From Streptomyces flavochromogenes (GTDB lineage Bacteria > Actinomycetota > Actinomycetes > Streptomycetales > Streptomycetaceae), in contig NZ_JNZO01000017.1 of NCBI RefSeq assembly GCF_000717595.1, positions 62,001 to 126,000 of the forward strand: a DNA stretch of 64,000 bases. The letters run 5' to 3'. This document shows, piece by piece, positions 1 through 13,390 of this stretch (position 1 is the stretch's first letter; each line of letters opens with the position of its first letter). Below the pieces are notes generated by a model, which worked only from the letters and a program-made list of their open reading frames with translations, was not told where the DNA came from and ran no database searches. A program made the translations under genes and the position numbers.

Positions 1-1479
1 CTCAAGCAGCGGGTGCCCCCACTTTTCCACGAAGGCGGCCTCGACGGCGGCGCCGACCTTGTAGAGCCGGTCGTCCTTCATGGCGGGAGCGATGATCTGC
101 AGGCCGACCGGCAGACCGTCCTCGGGCGCCAGGCCGCAGGGCAGCGACATGGCGGCGTTGCCGGCCAGGTTGGTCGGGATGGTGCACAGGTCCGCGAGGT
201 ACATCGCCATCGGGTCGTCGGCGCGCTCGCCGATCGGGAAGGCGGTGGTGGGGGTCGTCGGGGAGACGATCACGTCCACCTCCTCGAAGGCCTTCTCGAA
301 CTCGCGGGTGATCAGGGTCCGGACCTTCTGGGCCGAGCCGTAGTACGCGTCGTAGTAGCCGGAGCTCAGCGCGTACGTACCGAGGATGATGCGGCGCTTG
401 ACCTCGTCGCCGAAGCCGGCCTCACGGGTGAGGGCGGTGACGTCCTCGGCGGACCGCGTGCCGTCGTCGCCGACCCGCAGGCCGTAGCGCATGGCGTCGA
501 AGCGGGCCAGGTTGGAGGAGCACTCCGAAGGCGCGATCAGGTAGTAGGCCGAAAGGGCGAGGTCGAAGGTCGGGCAGTCCAGCTCGACGATCTCGGCGCC
601 CAGCGACTTCAGCAGCTCGACGGACTCGTCGAAGCGCTGCACGACACCGGCCTGGTAGCCCTCGCCGCGGAACTGCTTGACGACACCGACGCGCATGCCG
701 GCGACCGAGCCGTTGCGGGCGGCCTCGACGACCGGCGGGACCGGGGCGTCGATGGAGGTCGAGTCGAGCGGGTCGTGCCCGGCGATCGCCTCGTGCAGGA
801 GGGCCGCGTCCAGGACCGTACGGGCGCAGGGGCCGCCCTGGTCGAGGGAGGACGAGAACGCCACCATGCCGTAGCGGGAGACGCCGCCGTAGGTCGGCTT
901 GACGCCGACGGTGCCGGTGACGGCGGCGGGCTGGCGGATCGAGCCGCCGGTGTCCGTGCCGATGGCGAGGGGCGCCTCGTACGCGGCGAGGGCGGCGGAC
1001 GAGCCACCGCCGGAGCCGCCGGGGATCCGGGTCAGGTCCCAGGGGTTGCCGGTCGGACCGTACGCGCTGTTCTCGGTGGAGGACCCCATGGCGAACTCGT
1101 CCATGTTGGTCTTGCCGAGGATGACGACGTCGGCGGCCTTCAGGTTCTTGACCAGGGTCGCGTCGTACGGCGGGATCCAGCCCTCGAGCATCTTCGAGCC
1201 CACGGTCGTCGGCATGCCGGCGGTGGTGAAGATGTCCTTGAGGGCGAGCGGCACACCGGCGAGCGGGCCGAGCTTCTCGCCGCGGGCGCGCTTCTCGTCG
1301 ACGGCACGGGCCTGGGCGAGCGCGCCCTCACGGTCGACGTGCAGGAAGGCGTGGACCTTCTCGTCGACGGCCTCGATGCGGGCGAGGTGCGCCTCGGTGA
1401 CCTCGACGGCGGTCAGCTCGCCGGCGGCGATCTTCCCGGCGATCTTGGCCGCGGTGAGCTTGATGATGTTGTCCGTCAT
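1..1479 (-). CDS. gatA: Asp-tRNA(Asn)/Glu-tRNA(Gln) amidotransferase subunit A (3' end cut by window edge)
   Basis: Amidase-signature subunit of the GatCAB complex; it releases ammonia from glutamine for transamidation of misacylated Glu-tRNA(Gln) and/or Asp-tRNA(Asn). The reverse strand reads [20 protein letters not shown] from an ATG at 1479 and stays open to base 1, so only the last few residues are missing. The Gly/Ser-rich amidase signature ([11 protein letters not shown], then [12 protein letters not shown]) is intact, with the expected catalytic Ser-cis-Ser-Lys arrangement; the Lys is in [11 protein letters not shown] strong Shine-Dalgarno (GGGGGAGGAC) sits over the end of gatC, whose stop lies 5 bp upstream, so the two are co-transcribed and probably translationally coupled. 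Confidence 0.97.
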   Translation of the reverse strand, partial: MTDNIIKLTAAKIAGKIAAGELTAVEVTEAHLARIEAVDEKVHAFLHVDREGALAQARAVDEKRARGEKLGPLAGVPLALKDIFTTAGMPTTVGSKMLEGWIPPYDATLVKNLKAADVVILGKTNMDEFAMGSSTENSAYGPTGNPWDLTRIPGGSGGGSSAALAAYEAPLAIGTDTGGSIRQPAAVTGTVGVKPTYGGVSRYGMVAFSSSLDQGGPCARTVLDAALLHEAIAGHDPLDSTSIDAPVPPVVEAARNGSVAGMRVGVVKQFRGEGYQAGVVQRFDESVELLKSLGAEIVELDCPTFDLALSAYYLIAPSECSSNLARFDAMRYGLRVGDDGTRSAEDVTALTREAGFGDEVKRRIILGTYALSSGYYDAYYGSAQKVRTLITREFEKAFEEVDVIVSPTTPTTAFPIGERADDPMAMYLADLCTIPTNLAGNAAMSLPCGLAPEDGLPVGLQIIAPAMKDDRLYKVGAAVEAAFVEKWGHPLLE

Positions 1480-1484
1480 GACTG

Positions 1485-1781
1485 TTAGTCCTCCCCCAGG
1501 ATCTGCGGCACCTTGAAACGCTGCTGCTCCTGGGCCGGGGCGCCGGAGAGCGCCTGCTCGGGGGTGAGCGACGGACGGACCTCGTCCGCGCGCATGACAT
1601 TGGTCAGCGGCAGCGGGTGGGAGGTCGGCGGTACGTCTTGGTCGGCGACCTCGGAGACGCGGGCGACCGCGCCGATGATGTCGTCGAGCTGGCCGGCGAA
1701 GTGATCGAGTTCTTCGCCCTTCAGCTCCAGACGCGCCAGCCGTGCGAGGTGGGCGACCTCCTCGCGCGTGATGCCAGGCAT
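1485..1781 (-). CDS. gatC: Asp/Glu-tRNA amidotransferase subunit C
   Basis: Small (98 aa) stabilising subunit of GatCAB that wraps around GatA and GatB. It begins [20 protein letters not shown], the characteristic GatC N-terminus, and contains the [15 protein letters not shown] segment typical of the family. The ATG at 1781 was chosen because it matches the usual family start; an in-frame upstream ATG at 1820 would add 13 residues without family support. The gene lies immediately upstream of gatA in the same orientation. gatB is not adjacent on the side visible here and would be expected beyond the left edge. Confidence 0.96.
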   Translation of the reverse strand: MPGITREEVAHLARLARLELKGEELDHFAGQLDDIIGAVARVSEVADQDVPPTSHPLPLTNVMRADEVRPSLTPEQALSGAPAQEQQRFKVPQILGED

Positions 1782-1887
1782 GCGGATCCTCACGGGGTGA
1801 GCTTGATGGTGTGGGCCCATCCTATGGGGCCGGTGCCGCTGCCCGTGAAACGGTTTGCCCGGGGTCGTCTCCCCGGGTGGACGCGGC

Positions 1888-4002
1888 CTACTGAACGACC
1901 TGGCCGGAAGGGTGGTCCACGTCGAGTTCGGCGGCGATGTCGGCGGGTCGGCGCCAGCCGTGCTCGCCGCGGGCGAGCAGCCATGCGGTGGCCTCGCCGG
2001 GCGGCATCGCGGCGGCCACGAGCCAGCCCTGGACGGCGTCGCAGCCCAGGTCGCGCAGGCGCTCCCAGGTCTCGTCGTCCTCGACGCCCTCGGCGACGAC
2101 GAGGAGGCCGAGGGAGTGGGCGAGGTCGACGGTGCAGCGGACGATCTCGGCGTCCTCGGTGTCGACGGCGAGCCGGGCCACGAACGAGCGGTCGATCTTC
2201 AGTTCGCTGACGGGGAGCCGGCGCAGATGGACGAGGGAGGAGTAGCCGGTGCCGAAGTCGTCGAGGGACATCTTGACGCCGTGGCCGGTGAGGCCGTTGA
2301 GGGTGTCGGCGGCGCGCTGGGGGTCCTCCAGGAGGACGTGCTCCGTTATCTCCAGCTGGAGCGCGCCGGCCGGGACGCCGTGGCGGGCGAGCCGGGCGGC
2401 GACGGCGCCGGCGAAGCCGGGGGTGTGCACGTCGCGCGGCGAGACGTTGACGGCCACCGGGACGTCGAGTCCCTGGGCGCGCCAGCGGGCGACCTGGGCG
2501 AGGGCGGTCTCCAGGACGTACTCGGTGAGGTGGGGCATCAGACCGGAGGACTCGGCGATGGCGATGAACTCGTCCGGCGGGACCTTGCCGCGCTCGGGGT
2601 GGACCCAGCGGACGAGGGCTTCGAGTCCGGCGACCTGGCCGTCGAAGCGGACCTTGGGCTGGTAGTGGAGTTCGACCTCGCCGGCGTCGAGTGCGCGGCG
2701 CAGGTCGCCGAGGAGGCCGAGCCGGTCGGGGGTGTTGGAGTCGCGCTTGGACTCGTAGACCTCGACGCCGGTGCGGTCGCGCTTGGCCTGGTACATGGCG
2801 ACGTCGGCGCGGCGCAGCAGGCCCTCGGCGTCGAGGGCGTGGTCGGGGAAGACGGCGACGCCCGCGCTGGCCTCCAGGACGAGGGTGAGGCCGTCGAGGT
2901 CGAGCGGGGAGGAGAGTTCGGCGACGAGGTGCCGGGCGACCCGCTGGGCGCTGGTGGTGGAGTCGGCGGTGGGCAGCAGGACGGCGAACTCGTCGCCGCC
3001 GAGCCGGGCGGCCTCGGCGCCGCGGGGCAGGGCGAGGCGGAGCCGGTCGGCGATCTGGAGGAGCAGCCGGTCGCCCGCGAGGTGTCCGAGGGTGTCGTTG
3101 ACCGATCGGAAGCGGTCGAGGTCGATCAGGACGAGGGCGGCGCGGGCCCCTTCGCCCTCGGCCTCCTCCAGGGCGGTCCACGCCCGTTCGAGGAGCCACT
3201 GGCGGTTGGGGAGCCCGGTCAGCGGGTCCCGCAGCTGTTCCTCGGCTCGGGCGCGGGCGATCCACAGGGTGGAGTCGAGGGCGATGAGGGGGACGGCGAA
3301 GAGCGGCAGCAGGACGGGCCGGGTGGCGGCGACGACGCAGATCAGCGGGGTGATGCCGAGCAGGGCCACGGCGACCAGGCCCTGTCTCAGGAGCGCGGTG
3401 CGGGCGACGGTGGGCAGTCCGCGGCTCTGCGGGGCGAGCGTGTACCACAGGAGAAGCCGGGTCGCCACGAGGTAGGTGGCGGCGGCGAGGACGACTTCCG
3501 GGAGGTCCCCGATCGTCCAGTCGAGGGGCTGCCAGGGCCGTTCGACGGTGGGGACGTCGCCGAAGAGGGCGAGGACGAGGGCGGCGGCGCCGACCCCGAG
3601 GACGTCGGCGGCGCCGTGCAGCAGGCCCTGGCGCCAGCGGTGTCGGCGGGCGGCGCCGACCAGGGTGACGACGGTCATCGAGACGAGTCCGGCCGGCACC
3701 CAGCCGTAGAGCAGGAGGACGGCGAGGGTGAGGGCGGCGCCCGAACCGGTGCCGCCCCACCAGCGATCGCGGCCGAGCGCGACCAGATGGCCGACGATGA
3801 GGCCGGTGAGGACCGCGAGGGACCAGCCGGTGACCCCGCCGGGGAAGAGGCCGCTGCCGGCGCTCAGGCCCTGTTGGAGCCCGACGACGAGTACGACGGC
3901 GGCGATGCCCACCACGGCTGCGGGCAGCCGGGAGGTGAAACCCAGGGACACCACACGGCCGTACGGCCGTGGGACCGGGGCGGCGCTCTCGGTCGGTTCC
4001 AT
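1888..4002 (-). CDS. rmdB: Membrane-bound GGDEF-EAL c-di-GMP turnover protein, RmdB-like
   Basis: Predicted bifunctional cyclic-di-GMP enzyme of 704 aa. Residues about 20-250 hold several hydrophobic helices (a membrane sensor region). A GGDEF domain follows with an intact GGDEF signature at about 335-339, then an EAL domain with E-A-L at about 461-463, the EITEH motif and DDFGTGYSS at about 581-589. Both halves therefore keep catalytic-type motifs. Domain order and the gatA-gatC/ligA neighbourhood match S. coelicolor RmdB (SCO5495), described as a c-di-GMP phosphodiesterase acting on colony development; that assignment is from memory of synteny. The ATG at 4002 follows a GAGAGGGACGGGA ribosome-binding site. 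An upstream in-frame start would translate through the repeat-rich leader and is less likely. Confidence 0.92.
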   Translation of the reverse strand: MEPTESAAPVPRPYGRVVSLGFTSRLPAAVVGIAAVVLVVGLQQGLSAGSGLFPGGVTGWSLAVLTGLIVGHLVALGRDRWWGGTGSGAALTLAVLLLYGWVPAGLVSMTVVTLVGAARRHRWRQGLLHGAADVLGVGAAALVLALFGDVPTVERPWQPLDWTIGDLPEVVLAAATYLVATRLLLWYTLAPQSRGLPTVARTALLRQGLVAVALLGITPLICVVAATRPVLLPLFAVPLIALDSTLWIARARAEEQLRDPLTGLPNRQWLLERAWTALEEAEGEGARAALVLIDLDRFRSVNDTLGHLAGDRLLLQIADRLRLALPRGAEAARLGGDEFAVLLPTADSTTSAQRVARHLVAELSSPLDLDGLTLVLEASAGVAVFPDHALDAEGLLRRADVAMYQAKRDRTGVEVYESKRDSNTPDRLGLLGDLRRALDAGEVELHYQPKVRFDGQVAGLEALVRWVHPERGKVPPDEFIAIAESSGLMPHLTEYVLETALAQVARWRAQGLDVPVAVNVSPRDVHTPGFAGAVAARLARHGVPAGALQLEITEHVLLEDPQRAADTLNGLTGHGVKMSLDDFGTGYSSLVHLRRLPVSELKIDRSFVARLAVDTEDAEIVRCTVDLAHSLGLLVVAEGVEDDETWERLRDLGCDAVQGWLVAAAMPPGEATAWLLARGEHGWRRPADIAAELDVDHPSGQVVQ

Positions 4003-4333
4003 TCCCGTCCCTCTCACAGGCGGCGGTGCCGTCGGTGTGCGATGGGCCGCGGTCAGGCGGCCGTCCGTCGTCCGGCCGTCCGTCGTGCGACCGCCGTCGG
4101 GCGGTCGCACGTCGTGCCACGGGGCCGTTGTCCTGACGCCACGACCGGCAGAGCCCTCGCGCGGTTGTGCAGGACTGGGCGCACGGTCACCAGACTAGGC
4201 CGCCGAGGGCGTCGACGGGCAGCGCTCTCCCTCTCTTGCCCGAATGCGACCAGGCCACCCGTAACGATCTGGTATGCGCCGAACGGGTGACCGTCGCACG
4301 GTCGTCGGATGGGTACGGGCGGGCCGCGGGTGA
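4003..4333. other. Intergenic region between ligA and rmdB with direct repeats and a hairpin
   Basis: 331 bases without a convincing gene. It contains a direct repeat of CGGCCGTCCGTCGT around 4058-4085 and an 11-bp perfect inverted repeat (4085-4110). The rmdB promoter should lie here on the minus strand. No second gene is seen. Confidence 0.6.
4085..4110 (-). promoter_or_regulatory. Perfect 11-bp hairpin upstream of rmdB
   Basis: GTGCGACCGCC and its complement GGCGGTCGCAC are separated by a four-base GTCG loop, about 85 bp before the rmdB start. It has no T-run on the minus strand, so it could be a factor-assisted ligA terminator, an rmdB 5'-UTR structure or an operator. The structure is seen; the function is inferred. 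Confidence 0.4.
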
Positions 4334-7563
<3,230 letters not shown>

Positions 7564-7565
7564 GT

Positions 7566-8255
7566 CTAGCGTCCCGGACGAACGGTGAGGTCGTTGATCT
7601 CGGCGTCGCGCGGCAGGTCGACGGCGGTGAGGATCGCCGTCGCGACCGACTCGGGGTCGATCCACCTCGACGGGTCGTACTCCTTGCCCTCCTGGGAGTG
7701 GACCTTGGCCTGCATGGGGCTCGCGGTACGGCCCGGGTAGACCGAGGTCACCCGCACGCCGTTGCCGTGCTCCTCGTGGCGCAGGGAGTCGGCGAGGGCC
7801 TTGAGGCCGTGCTTGGAGGCGGCGTACGCGCCCCACTCGGCGTGCGCGGCGAGCCCGGCGCCCGAGTTCACGAAGACGACGTGGCCCTGGGAGACCCGCA
7901 GCTGCGGCAGGAGGTGCCGGGTCAGCTCGGCCGGAGCGACGAGGTTGACATTGAGCTGGTGGTGCCAGGTCTTGGGGGTGAGGTCCCCGATCGGCCCGAG
8001 GTCGACGACGCCGGCGATGTGCAGCAGGCTGTCCACCCGCTCCGGCATGGTCTGGTGCGAGAACGCCCAGGAGAGCCGGTCCGGGTCGGCGAGGTCCCCG
8101 ACGAGCGTCCGGGCTCCGGGGAACTGCGCGGCGAGCTCCTTGGCCCGCCCCGCGTCGCGCGCGTGGAGCACGAGGTCGTCCCCGCGCGCGTGGAGGCGGC
8201 GCGCGACGGCCGCGCCGATGCCGGAACCGGCTCCGGTGATCACATGTGTAGCCAT
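7566..8255 (-). CDS. Short-chain dehydrogenase/reductase
   Basis: 229-aa classical SDR. It has a TGAGSGIG cofactor-binding motif at the N-terminus (THVITGAGSGIGAAV), an NAG-like element replaced by HIAGV, a catalytic Ser in FVNSGAG, and YAASKHG giving the YxxxK pair. Substrate is unknown. The ATG at 8255 was chosen; a second in-frame ATG at 8264 would add three residues (MVP). It is probably co-transcribed with the methionine synthase-like gene, whose start follows its stop by 2 bp, and with the LOG-family gene upstream, which ends 16 bp before it. Confidence 0.9.
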   Translation of the reverse strand: MATHVITGAGSGIGAAVARRLHARGDDLVLHARDAGRAKELAAQFPGARTLVGDLADPDRLSWAFSHQTMPERVDSLLHIAGVVDLGPIGDLTPKTWHHQLNVNLVAPAELTRHLLPQLRVSQGHVVFVNSGAGLAAHAEWGAYAASKHGLKALADSLRHEEHGNGVRVTSVYPGRTASPMQAKVHSQEGKEYDPSRWIDPESVATAILTAVDLPRDAEINDLTVRPGR

Positions 8256-8271
8256 GGGCACCATGCTCGCA

Positions 8272-8811
8272 TCAGCGGGCGGCGATGTTCTCCTCCAGGT
8301 GGGTGAGGGCCGTCGGGGCGTCGTCGGCGAAGAGGACGAGGTCGGCGAGGGGGATCGGCAGGAAGCCCTCCTCCTCCATCCGGCGGAACTGGGCCTTCAG
8401 TCCGTCGTAGAAGCCCGCCGTGTTGAGCAGGACGACCGGCTTGGTGTGCTTGCCGTGCTTCTTCAGCTCCAGGATCTCGGTGGCCTCGTCGAGGGTGCCG
8501 GTGCCGCCGACCATGACCACGACGGCGTCGGACTTGGCGAGGAGGAGCGCCTTGCGCTCGGCCAGGTCCTTGGTCACGACCATCTCGTCGGCGTTCGGGC
8601 GGGCCTTGTGGGCGAGGAAGTCGACGGAGACGCCGACGAGTCGGCCGCCCGCCTCCTGGACGCCGTCGGCGACGACCTTCATCAGACCGGTGTCGGAGCC
8701 GCCCCAGACCAGGGTGTGTCCAGCCTTGCCGAGGAGCCGGGCGAAGTCGCGGGCGGGGGCCGTGTAGCGCTCGTCGAGGTCGGCCGCGGAGAGGAAGACA
8801 CAGATGTTCAT
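8272..8811 (-). CDS. LOG-family (TIGR00730-like) nucleotide phosphoribohydrolase-type protein
   Basis: 179 aa, with the Rossmann-like LOG/lysine-decarboxylase fold: MNICVFLSAADLDERYT at the start, GHTLVWGGSDTGLM in the middle, and VGGTGTLDEATEIL at the usual PGGxGTxxE position. LOG proteins cleave cytokinin riboside 5'-monophosphates or act on AMP-like nucleotides. Here the Pro of the PGG motif is Val, while the catalytic Glu (TLDE) is kept, so activity is plausible but unproven. The ATG at 8811 gives a start typical of the family. A longer frame upstream has no homologous character. Confidence 0.85.
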   Translation of the reverse strand: MNICVFLSAADLDERYTAPARDFARLLGKAGHTLVWGGSDTGLMKVVADGVQEAGGRLVGVSVDFLAHKARPNADEMVVTKDLAERKALLLAKSDAVVVMVGGTGTLDEATEILELKKHGKHTKPVVLLNTAGFYDGLKAQFRRMEEEGFLPIPLADLVLFADDAPTALTHLEENIAAR

Positions 8812-8908
8812 GGCCCCACCGTAGGCCCTGACCAGCGGCTTCCATCTTTTTCCGAGAAATCCCGCCGGAGGGCGATGAGTTCCGGTGACGGCTCGGGTCT
8901 CACCTGCC

Positions 8909-9703
8909 ATGGACGAGGTGAGCACCACGCTGAGCAGGGTTCGGGGACGGGTCGCGTCGCGGGACGGGACGCCGATCGCGTACGAGCGGTACGGGGAGGG
9001 CCCGCCCCTCGTCCTGGTGAGCGGGGCGCTGGGGACGGCCGCGGGCGAGGGTTCGCTGGGCGGGTTCCTGGCCCGGAGCTTCTCGGTCGTGGCGTACGAC
9101 CGGCGGGGCCGCGGGGGGAGCGGCGACACCGGGCCCTACGCGGTGGAGCGGGAGATCGAGGACCTGGCCGCGGTGGTCGGGGAGGCGGGGCCGGGTGCGG
9201 CGCTGCACGGGACGGGCACGGGCGGCGCGCTGGTCCTCGCAGCGGTGGCCGCCGGGCTGCCGGCCGGGGCGGTGTCGGTGTTCGAGCCGCCGTACTCGGC
9301 GGCGTCCGCCGAGCTGCGGCGGCAGGTGGCCGTGCTGCTCGACGGGGGGCGGCGGGCCGAGGCGCTCGACCTGTTCCTGGCGGAGTCGACGGTGCCCGCG
9401 GAGCTGCGGCCCGGGGTGGCGGAGCTGGCGCACACCCTCGCGTACGACATCGCCGTCCTCGGCGACGGGACGGTGCCGGAGCGGCTCCTGGCCCGGGTCC
9501 GCGCGCGCGTGCTGGTGGTCGACGGGGGTGCGAGCCCGGTGAGCACCCGGCAGGCGGCCCGCGCCCTGACGGAGGCTCTCCCCCGGGGCCGGCACCGCAC
9601 GTTGACGGGCCAGACTCACGACGTGGCCCCGCACGTGCTGGCCCCGGTCCTGGAGGAGTTCCTCACCGACGAGCGGGAACCCGCGGAGGCGGCCCGGGGC
9701 TGA
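8909..9703 (+). CDS. Alpha/beta hydrolase fold protein with altered nucleophile elbow
   Basis: 264 aa. The fold is recognisable: GPPLVLVSGALG (oxyanion/HG region), VVAYDRRGRGGSGD, and a late Asp (LVVDGGASP) and His (TGQTHDVAPH) in acid and base positions. The nucleophile elbow, normally GxSxG, reads H-G-T-G-T-G-G at about residues 100-106, which puts Gly where the catalytic Ser should be. The protein may be a non-hydrolytic homologue or use the neighbouring Thr. The ATG at 8909 is used; an in-frame GTG at 8885 is an alternative. It is divergent from the LOG gene. Confidence 0.85.
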   Translation: MDEVSTTLSRVRGRVASRDGTPIAYERYGEGPPLVLVSGALGTAAGEGSLGGFLARSFSVVAYDRRGRGGSGDTGPYAVEREIEDLAAVVGEAGPGAALHGTGTGGALVLAAVAAGLPAGAVSVFEPPYSAASAELRRQVAVLLDGGRRAEALDLFLAESTVPAELRPGVAELAHTLAYDIAVLGDGTVPERLLARVRARVLVVDGGASPVSTRQAARALTEALPRGRHRTLTGQTHDVAPHVLAPVLEEFLTDEREPAEAARG

Positions 9704-9762
9704 CCGACCAGGCCGGACCCCCCGGCCGGTCCCCCGGCCTTCGCCCCTGCGGTAGCCGGTGC

Positions 9763-10914
9763 CTACGCCGTCGCCGGTGCCGCCGCCGTCGTGCGGCGGG
9801 TCGTCGTCGCGATCGTGGCGGAGCCGACCACGCGCGTGCCGTCGTAGAGCACGATCGCCTGGCCCGGGGCCACGCCGCGGACCGGCTCGTCGAAGGCGAC
9901 CGCGAGCTCGCCGTCCGTCAGGGACGCCGTCACCTCGGTCTCGCCGCCGTGGGCGCGGAGCTGGGCCGTGTAGCGGCCCTCGCCCTCCGGCGCCGTGCCG
10001 CACCAGCGGGGCTTGATCGCGGTCAGGGCCGTGACGTCCAGGGCCTCGACGGGGCCCACCGTGACCCTGTTGTCGACCGGCGAGATGTCCAGGACGTAGC
10101 GCGGCTTGCCGTCGGCGGCCGGGTGGCCGATCCGCAGGCCCTTGCGCTGGCCGATGGTGAAGCCGTACGCGCCCTCGTGACTGCCGACCTTCGTACCGGC
10201 CTCGTCGACGATGTCACCCTCCGCCTTGCCCAGGCGGGAGGCGAGGAAGCCCTGGGTGTCGCCGTCCGCGATGAAGCAGATGTCGTGGCTGTCGGGCTTC
10301 TTCGCGACCGCGAGCCCGCGCCGTTCGGCCTCGGCCCGGATCTCGTCCTTGGTGGTGAGCGTGTCGCCCAGCGGGAACATCGCGTGCGCGAGCTGCTTCT
10401 CGTCGAGCACGCCGAGCACGTACGACTGGTCCTTCGCCATGTCGGAGGCGCGGTGCAGTTCGCGGGTGCCGTCCTCGTTCAGGACGACCGTCGCGTAGTG
10501 GCCGGTGCAGACCGCGTCGAAGCCGAGGGCGAGGGCCTTGTCGAGCAGCGCGGCGAACTTGATCTTCTCGTTGCAGCGCAGGCACGGGTTGGGCGTGCGG
10601 CCGGCCTCGTACTCCGCGACGAAGTCGTCCACGACGTCCTCGCGGAAGCGCTCGGCGAGGTCCCACACGTAGAACGGGATGCCGATGACGTCGGCCGCCC
10701 GGCGGGCGTCGCGGGAGTCCTCGATCGTGCAGCAGCCGCGCGCTCCCGTACGGAAGGACTGCGGGTTCGCGGAGAGGGCGAGGTGCACGCCGGTGACGTC
10801 GTGGCCGGCCTCGGCGGCACGGGCGGCGGCGACGGCGGAGTCCACTCCGCCGGACATGGCGGCAAGGACCCGGAGGGGACGGGTCTGGGGGTGCGGGGGC
10901 GGAGTCTGAGTCAT
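9763..10914 (-). CDS. mnmA: tRNA-specific 2-thiouridylase
   Basis: 383 aa MnmA (TrmU), which makes 2-thiouridine at the wobble position (U34) of Lys, Glu and Gln tRNAs using sulfur relayed from a cysteine desulfurase. It has the ATP-pyrophosphatase P-loop SGGVDS (residues 21-26), the first catalytic Cys in [12 protein letters not shown] (Cys111) and the second in DICFIADGD (Cys213). A C-terminal beta-barrel follows. The ATG at 10914 gives the normal N-terminus shortly before [12 protein letters not shown]. The sulfur donor gene is nearby at 11771-12934, separated by the divergently placed amidase gene. Confidence 0.96.
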   Translation of the reverse strand: MTQTPPPHPQTRPLRVLAAMSGGVDSAVAAARAAEAGHDVTGVHLALSANPQSFRTGARGCCTIEDSRDARRAADVIGIPFYVWDLAERFREDVVDDFVAEYEAGRTPNPCLRCNEKIKFAALLDKALALGFDAVCTGHYATVVLNEDGTRELHRASDMAKDQSYVLGVLDEKQLAHAMFPLGDTLTTKDEIRAEAERRGLAVAKKPDSHDICFIADGDTQGFLASRLGKAEGDIVDEAGTKVGSHEGAYGFTIGQRKGLRIGHPAADGKPRYVLDISPVDNRVTVGPVEALDVTALTAIKPRWCGTAPEGEGRYTAQLRAHGGETEVTASLTDGELAVAFDEPVRGVAPGQAIVLYDGTRVVGSATIATTTRRTTAAAPATA

Positions 10915-10975
10915 AGCCCTACCAGGGTACGGGGCGCCGGGAACCACAGTCGCGGTAGTAAGCGTTCTCGGTGGC

Positions 10976-11671
10976 ATGGGGAGCAAGGCGAGTGGTACGG
11001 GCGGGGCCGGCGGTTCGGGAAAGGCCGGCGCTTCCGGCAGACGGGTGGGGCGGCGCGCGGTGCTGCTCGGCGGCGGGGCCGCCGTCCTGGGGACGGCGGC
11101 GCTGGCCAGGGACGAGCTGGCGCGTGCCTGGTGGCGGCTGCCGGGGATGGAGAAGAAGCGGGTCGAGGGCGAGCTCGACCACCGGGCCGCCGAGTGGACC
11201 TCGGCGTCGCGGGCGAACTGGCGGCGGGCCGACCGGCCGGACGACTACCGGATCGACCGGGTCGTGATCCATGTCGTCCAGGGCAGCTACGCGACCGCCC
11301 TGAAGGTCTTCAAGGACCCCGGGCACGGGGCCGCCGCGCACTACGTCGTCCGCAAGGACGGGCATGTGGCGCAGATGATCCGGGAGCTCGACGTCGCGTT
11401 CCACGCCGGGAGCCGCGACATGAACGAGCGGAGCATCGGCATCGAGCACGAGGGCTTCGTCGACCGGCCGCAGGACTTCACAGCGGCGATGTACGCGGGG
11501 TCGGCGCGGCTGACGGCCGACATATGTGTCCGGTACGGAATACCCGTGGACCGGGAGCACATCATCGGGCACGTCGAGGTCGAGGGCACCGACCACACCG
11601 ACCCCGGTCCGCACTGGGACTGGGACCGCTATCTGAAGCTGGTGCGGGAGGCGTCGAAGGCACGCGTCTGA
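10976..11671 (+). CDS. N-acetylmuramoyl-L-alanine amidase, Amidase_2 family, exported
   Basis: 231-aa peptidoglycan amidase. Two arginine pairs ([11 protein letters not shown]) followed by a hydrophobic stretch suggest Tat export and a signal or anchor over residues ~22-45. The Amidase_2 domain (about 90-225) shows zinc-ligand positions in VVIHVVQG, the central GIEHEG, and [10 protein letters not shown]. It should cleave the bond between MurNAc and the stem peptide. It is divergent from mnmA with only 61 bp between starts, so both promoters must share this short gap. A hairpin overlaps its stop codon. Confidence 0.92.
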   Translation: MGSKASGTGGAGGSGKAGASGRRVGRRAVLLGGGAAVLGTAALARDELARAWWRLPGMEKKRVEGELDHRAAEWTSASRANWRRADRPDDYRIDRVVIHVVQGSYATALKVFKDPGHGAAAHYVVRKDGHVAQMIRELDVAFHAGSRDMNERSIGIEHEGFVDRPQDFTAAMYAGSARLTADICVRYGIPVDREHIIGHVEVEGTDHTDPGPHWDWDRYLKLVREASKARV

Positions 11672-11684
11672 GCGCCTTCGACGC
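11651..11684. terminator. Hairpin terminator between amidase and cysteine desulfurase genes
   Basis: GCGTCGAAGGC and GCCTTCGACGC form an 11-bp perfect stem with a 12-base loop that includes the amidase stop codon. The two flanking genes are convergent, so it could serve both. Confidence 0.6.
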
Positions 11685-11770
11685 GGGTCGCGTGGGGCCG
11701 CCGACGCCGGTCGCGTGCGGCGCCCGGGCTCGCGCGCGGCGCTTGGGCTCCCGTGCGGGCCTCGGGCGGG

Positions 11771-12934
11771 TCAGCTGAGGCCTGCGGTCCGGGCCCGCTC
11801 CACGGCGGGGCCGATCGCGTCCGCGACCGCCGCGACGTCCTCCTTGGTGGAGGTGTGGCCGAGCGAGAACCGCAGGGTGCCCCGGGCCAGGTCCGGATCG
11901 GTGCCGGTGGCGAGGAGGACGTGGCTCGGCTGGGCGATGCCGGCGGTGCAGGCGGAGCCGGTGGAACAGGCGATCCCGGCCGCGTCCAGCAGCAGGAGCA
12001 GGGAGTCGCCCTCGCAGCCGGGGAAGGTGAAGTGGGCGTTGGCGGGGAGCCGCTCGACGGGGTCGCCGCCGAGGATCACGTCGGGGACGAGCGTCCGGAT
12101 CTCGGCCACGAGCTCGTCGCGCAGCGCGCCGATCTCGCGGGCGAACTCCTCGCGCCGCTCGGTGGCGAGGCGGGCGGCCACCGCGAAGGCGGCGACGGCC
12201 GGTACGTCGAGGGTGCCGGAGCGGACGTGGCGCTCCTGGCCGCCGCCGTGCAGCACGGGTACGGGAGTGTGCTCGCGGCCCAGGAGCAGGGCCCCGATGC
12301 CGTAGGGGCCGCCGATCTTGTGGCCGGAGACGGTCATCGCGGCGAGTCCCGAGGCGGCGAAGTCGACCTCGATCTGACCGACGGCCTGGACGGCGTCGGC
12401 GTGCAGCGGTACGCCGAACTCGGCGGCGACGTCGGCCAGTTCGCGGACCGGCATGACGGTGCCGATCTCGTTGTTGGCCCACATGACGGTGGCGAGGGCG
12501 ACGGAGTCGGGGTCGCGGGCGATCGCCTCGCGCAGGGCCTCGGGGTGCACGCGGCCGTACCGGTCGACCGGCAGGTACTCGACGTCGGCGCTCTCGTGGG
12601 TGGCGAGCCAGTCGACGGCGTCGAGCACGGCGTGGTGCTCCACGGGGCTGGCGAGGACGCGGGTGCGGCGGGGGTCGGCGTCGCGGCGGGCCCAGTAGAG
12701 GCCCTTCACGGCGAGGTTGTCGGCCTCGGTGCCGCCGGAGGTGAAGACGACCTCGCTCGGCCGCGCGCCGAGCGCGGCGGCGAGGGTCTCGCGCCCTTCC
12801 TCGACGGTGCGCCGGGCCCGCCGTCCGGCGGCGTGCAGGGAGGAGGCGTTGCCCGTGACGGCGAGCTGGGCGGTCATCGCCTCGATCGCCTCGGGCAGCA
12901 TGGGCGTGGTCGCGGCGTGGTCGAGGTAAGCCAT
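11771..12934 (-). CDS. Cysteine desulfurase (IscS/NifS-type)
   Basis: 387-aa PLP enzyme releasing sulfane sulfur from L-cysteine. It opens YLDHAATTP, carries the PLP Lys in [10 protein letters not shown] (Lys206), and has the mobile-loop catalytic Cys in STGSACTAG (Cys329). ANNEIGT and HADAVQ are also present, all diagnostic of group I desulfurases. It lacks an iscU/iscA neighbour here; the proximity to mnmA suggests its main job is tRNA thiolation. The ATG at 12934 gives the standard N-terminus. Confidence 0.95.
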   Translation of the reverse strand: MAYLDHAATTPMLPEAIEAMTAQLAVTGNASSLHAAGRRARRTVEEGRETLAAALGARPSEVVFTSGGTEADNLAVKGLYWARRDADPRRTRVLASPVEHHAVLDAVDWLATHESADVEYLPVDRYGRVHPEALREAIARDPDSVALATVMWANNEIGTVMPVRELADVAAEFGVPLHADAVQAVGQIEVDFAASGLAAMTVSGHKIGGPYGIGALLLGREHTPVPVLHGGGQERHVRSGTLDVPAVAAFAVAARLATERREEFAREIGALRDELVAEIRTLVPDVILGGDPVERLPANAHFTFPGCEGDSLLLLLDAAGIACSTGSACTAGIAQPSHVLLATGTDPDLARGTLRFSLGHTSTKEDVAAVADAIGPAVERARTAGLS

Positions 12935-13390
12935 GGTGGGTCGATTCTACGAGCCCGCGCCCCCGGCCCCGGCGGGTGGCCGGTTTACGCCGCCGGGCGC
13001 GGCGGGTGCCGGGGTCCGGGGCCGTGCCCGCACGGGGCCGGGCGGCGGGTCGGGACCGGGGCCGGCGTCGCGCTCCCGGAGCCCCTCCGAACCCCTTCGC
13101 CCGGCCGGACGCGCGGCGCCCCGGGGCCGCCTCGGCACGGTGTCCCGGAACCGTCGGGGTGCGGTGGCCCGGAACCGTCGGGGTGCGGGGTGGTCTCGGG
13201 TCCCGGACGCGCCCCATGGGTCGCGTCCGGGACCGCCCCGGAACCGATCGGTCCTCTTCGGGACCGGGATCGGGACCGGGCCGTACGCGCTCCGGGCCGT
13301 ACGCGCTCCGGGGTGTGCGGTCCCCGGGGCGTACGGACCCTGTCGTCGCCTGTCGTCGCGTTCCGGCCCGGGGTCGGAGCCGGAACCGCG
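12935..13390. repeat. Gene-free, repeat-rich GC stretch
   Basis: 456 bases without a supported gene. It holds short tandem direct repeats: CCCGGAACCGTCGGGGTGCGG twice around 13144-13187 (the second copy within one base of the first), GTACGCGCTCCGGG twice around 13283-13313, and CTGTCGTCGC twice at about 13341-13360. It separates the desulfurase promoter from the thioesterase 3' end. No promoter could be fixed. Confidence 0.5.

Noticed and set aside
7762..11778. A very long open plus-strand frame (over 1,300 codons) across several genes
   Set aside because: It runs antisense through the SDR, LOG and mnmA genes, which have clear family motifs; it is a GC3-bias shadow without its own motifs.
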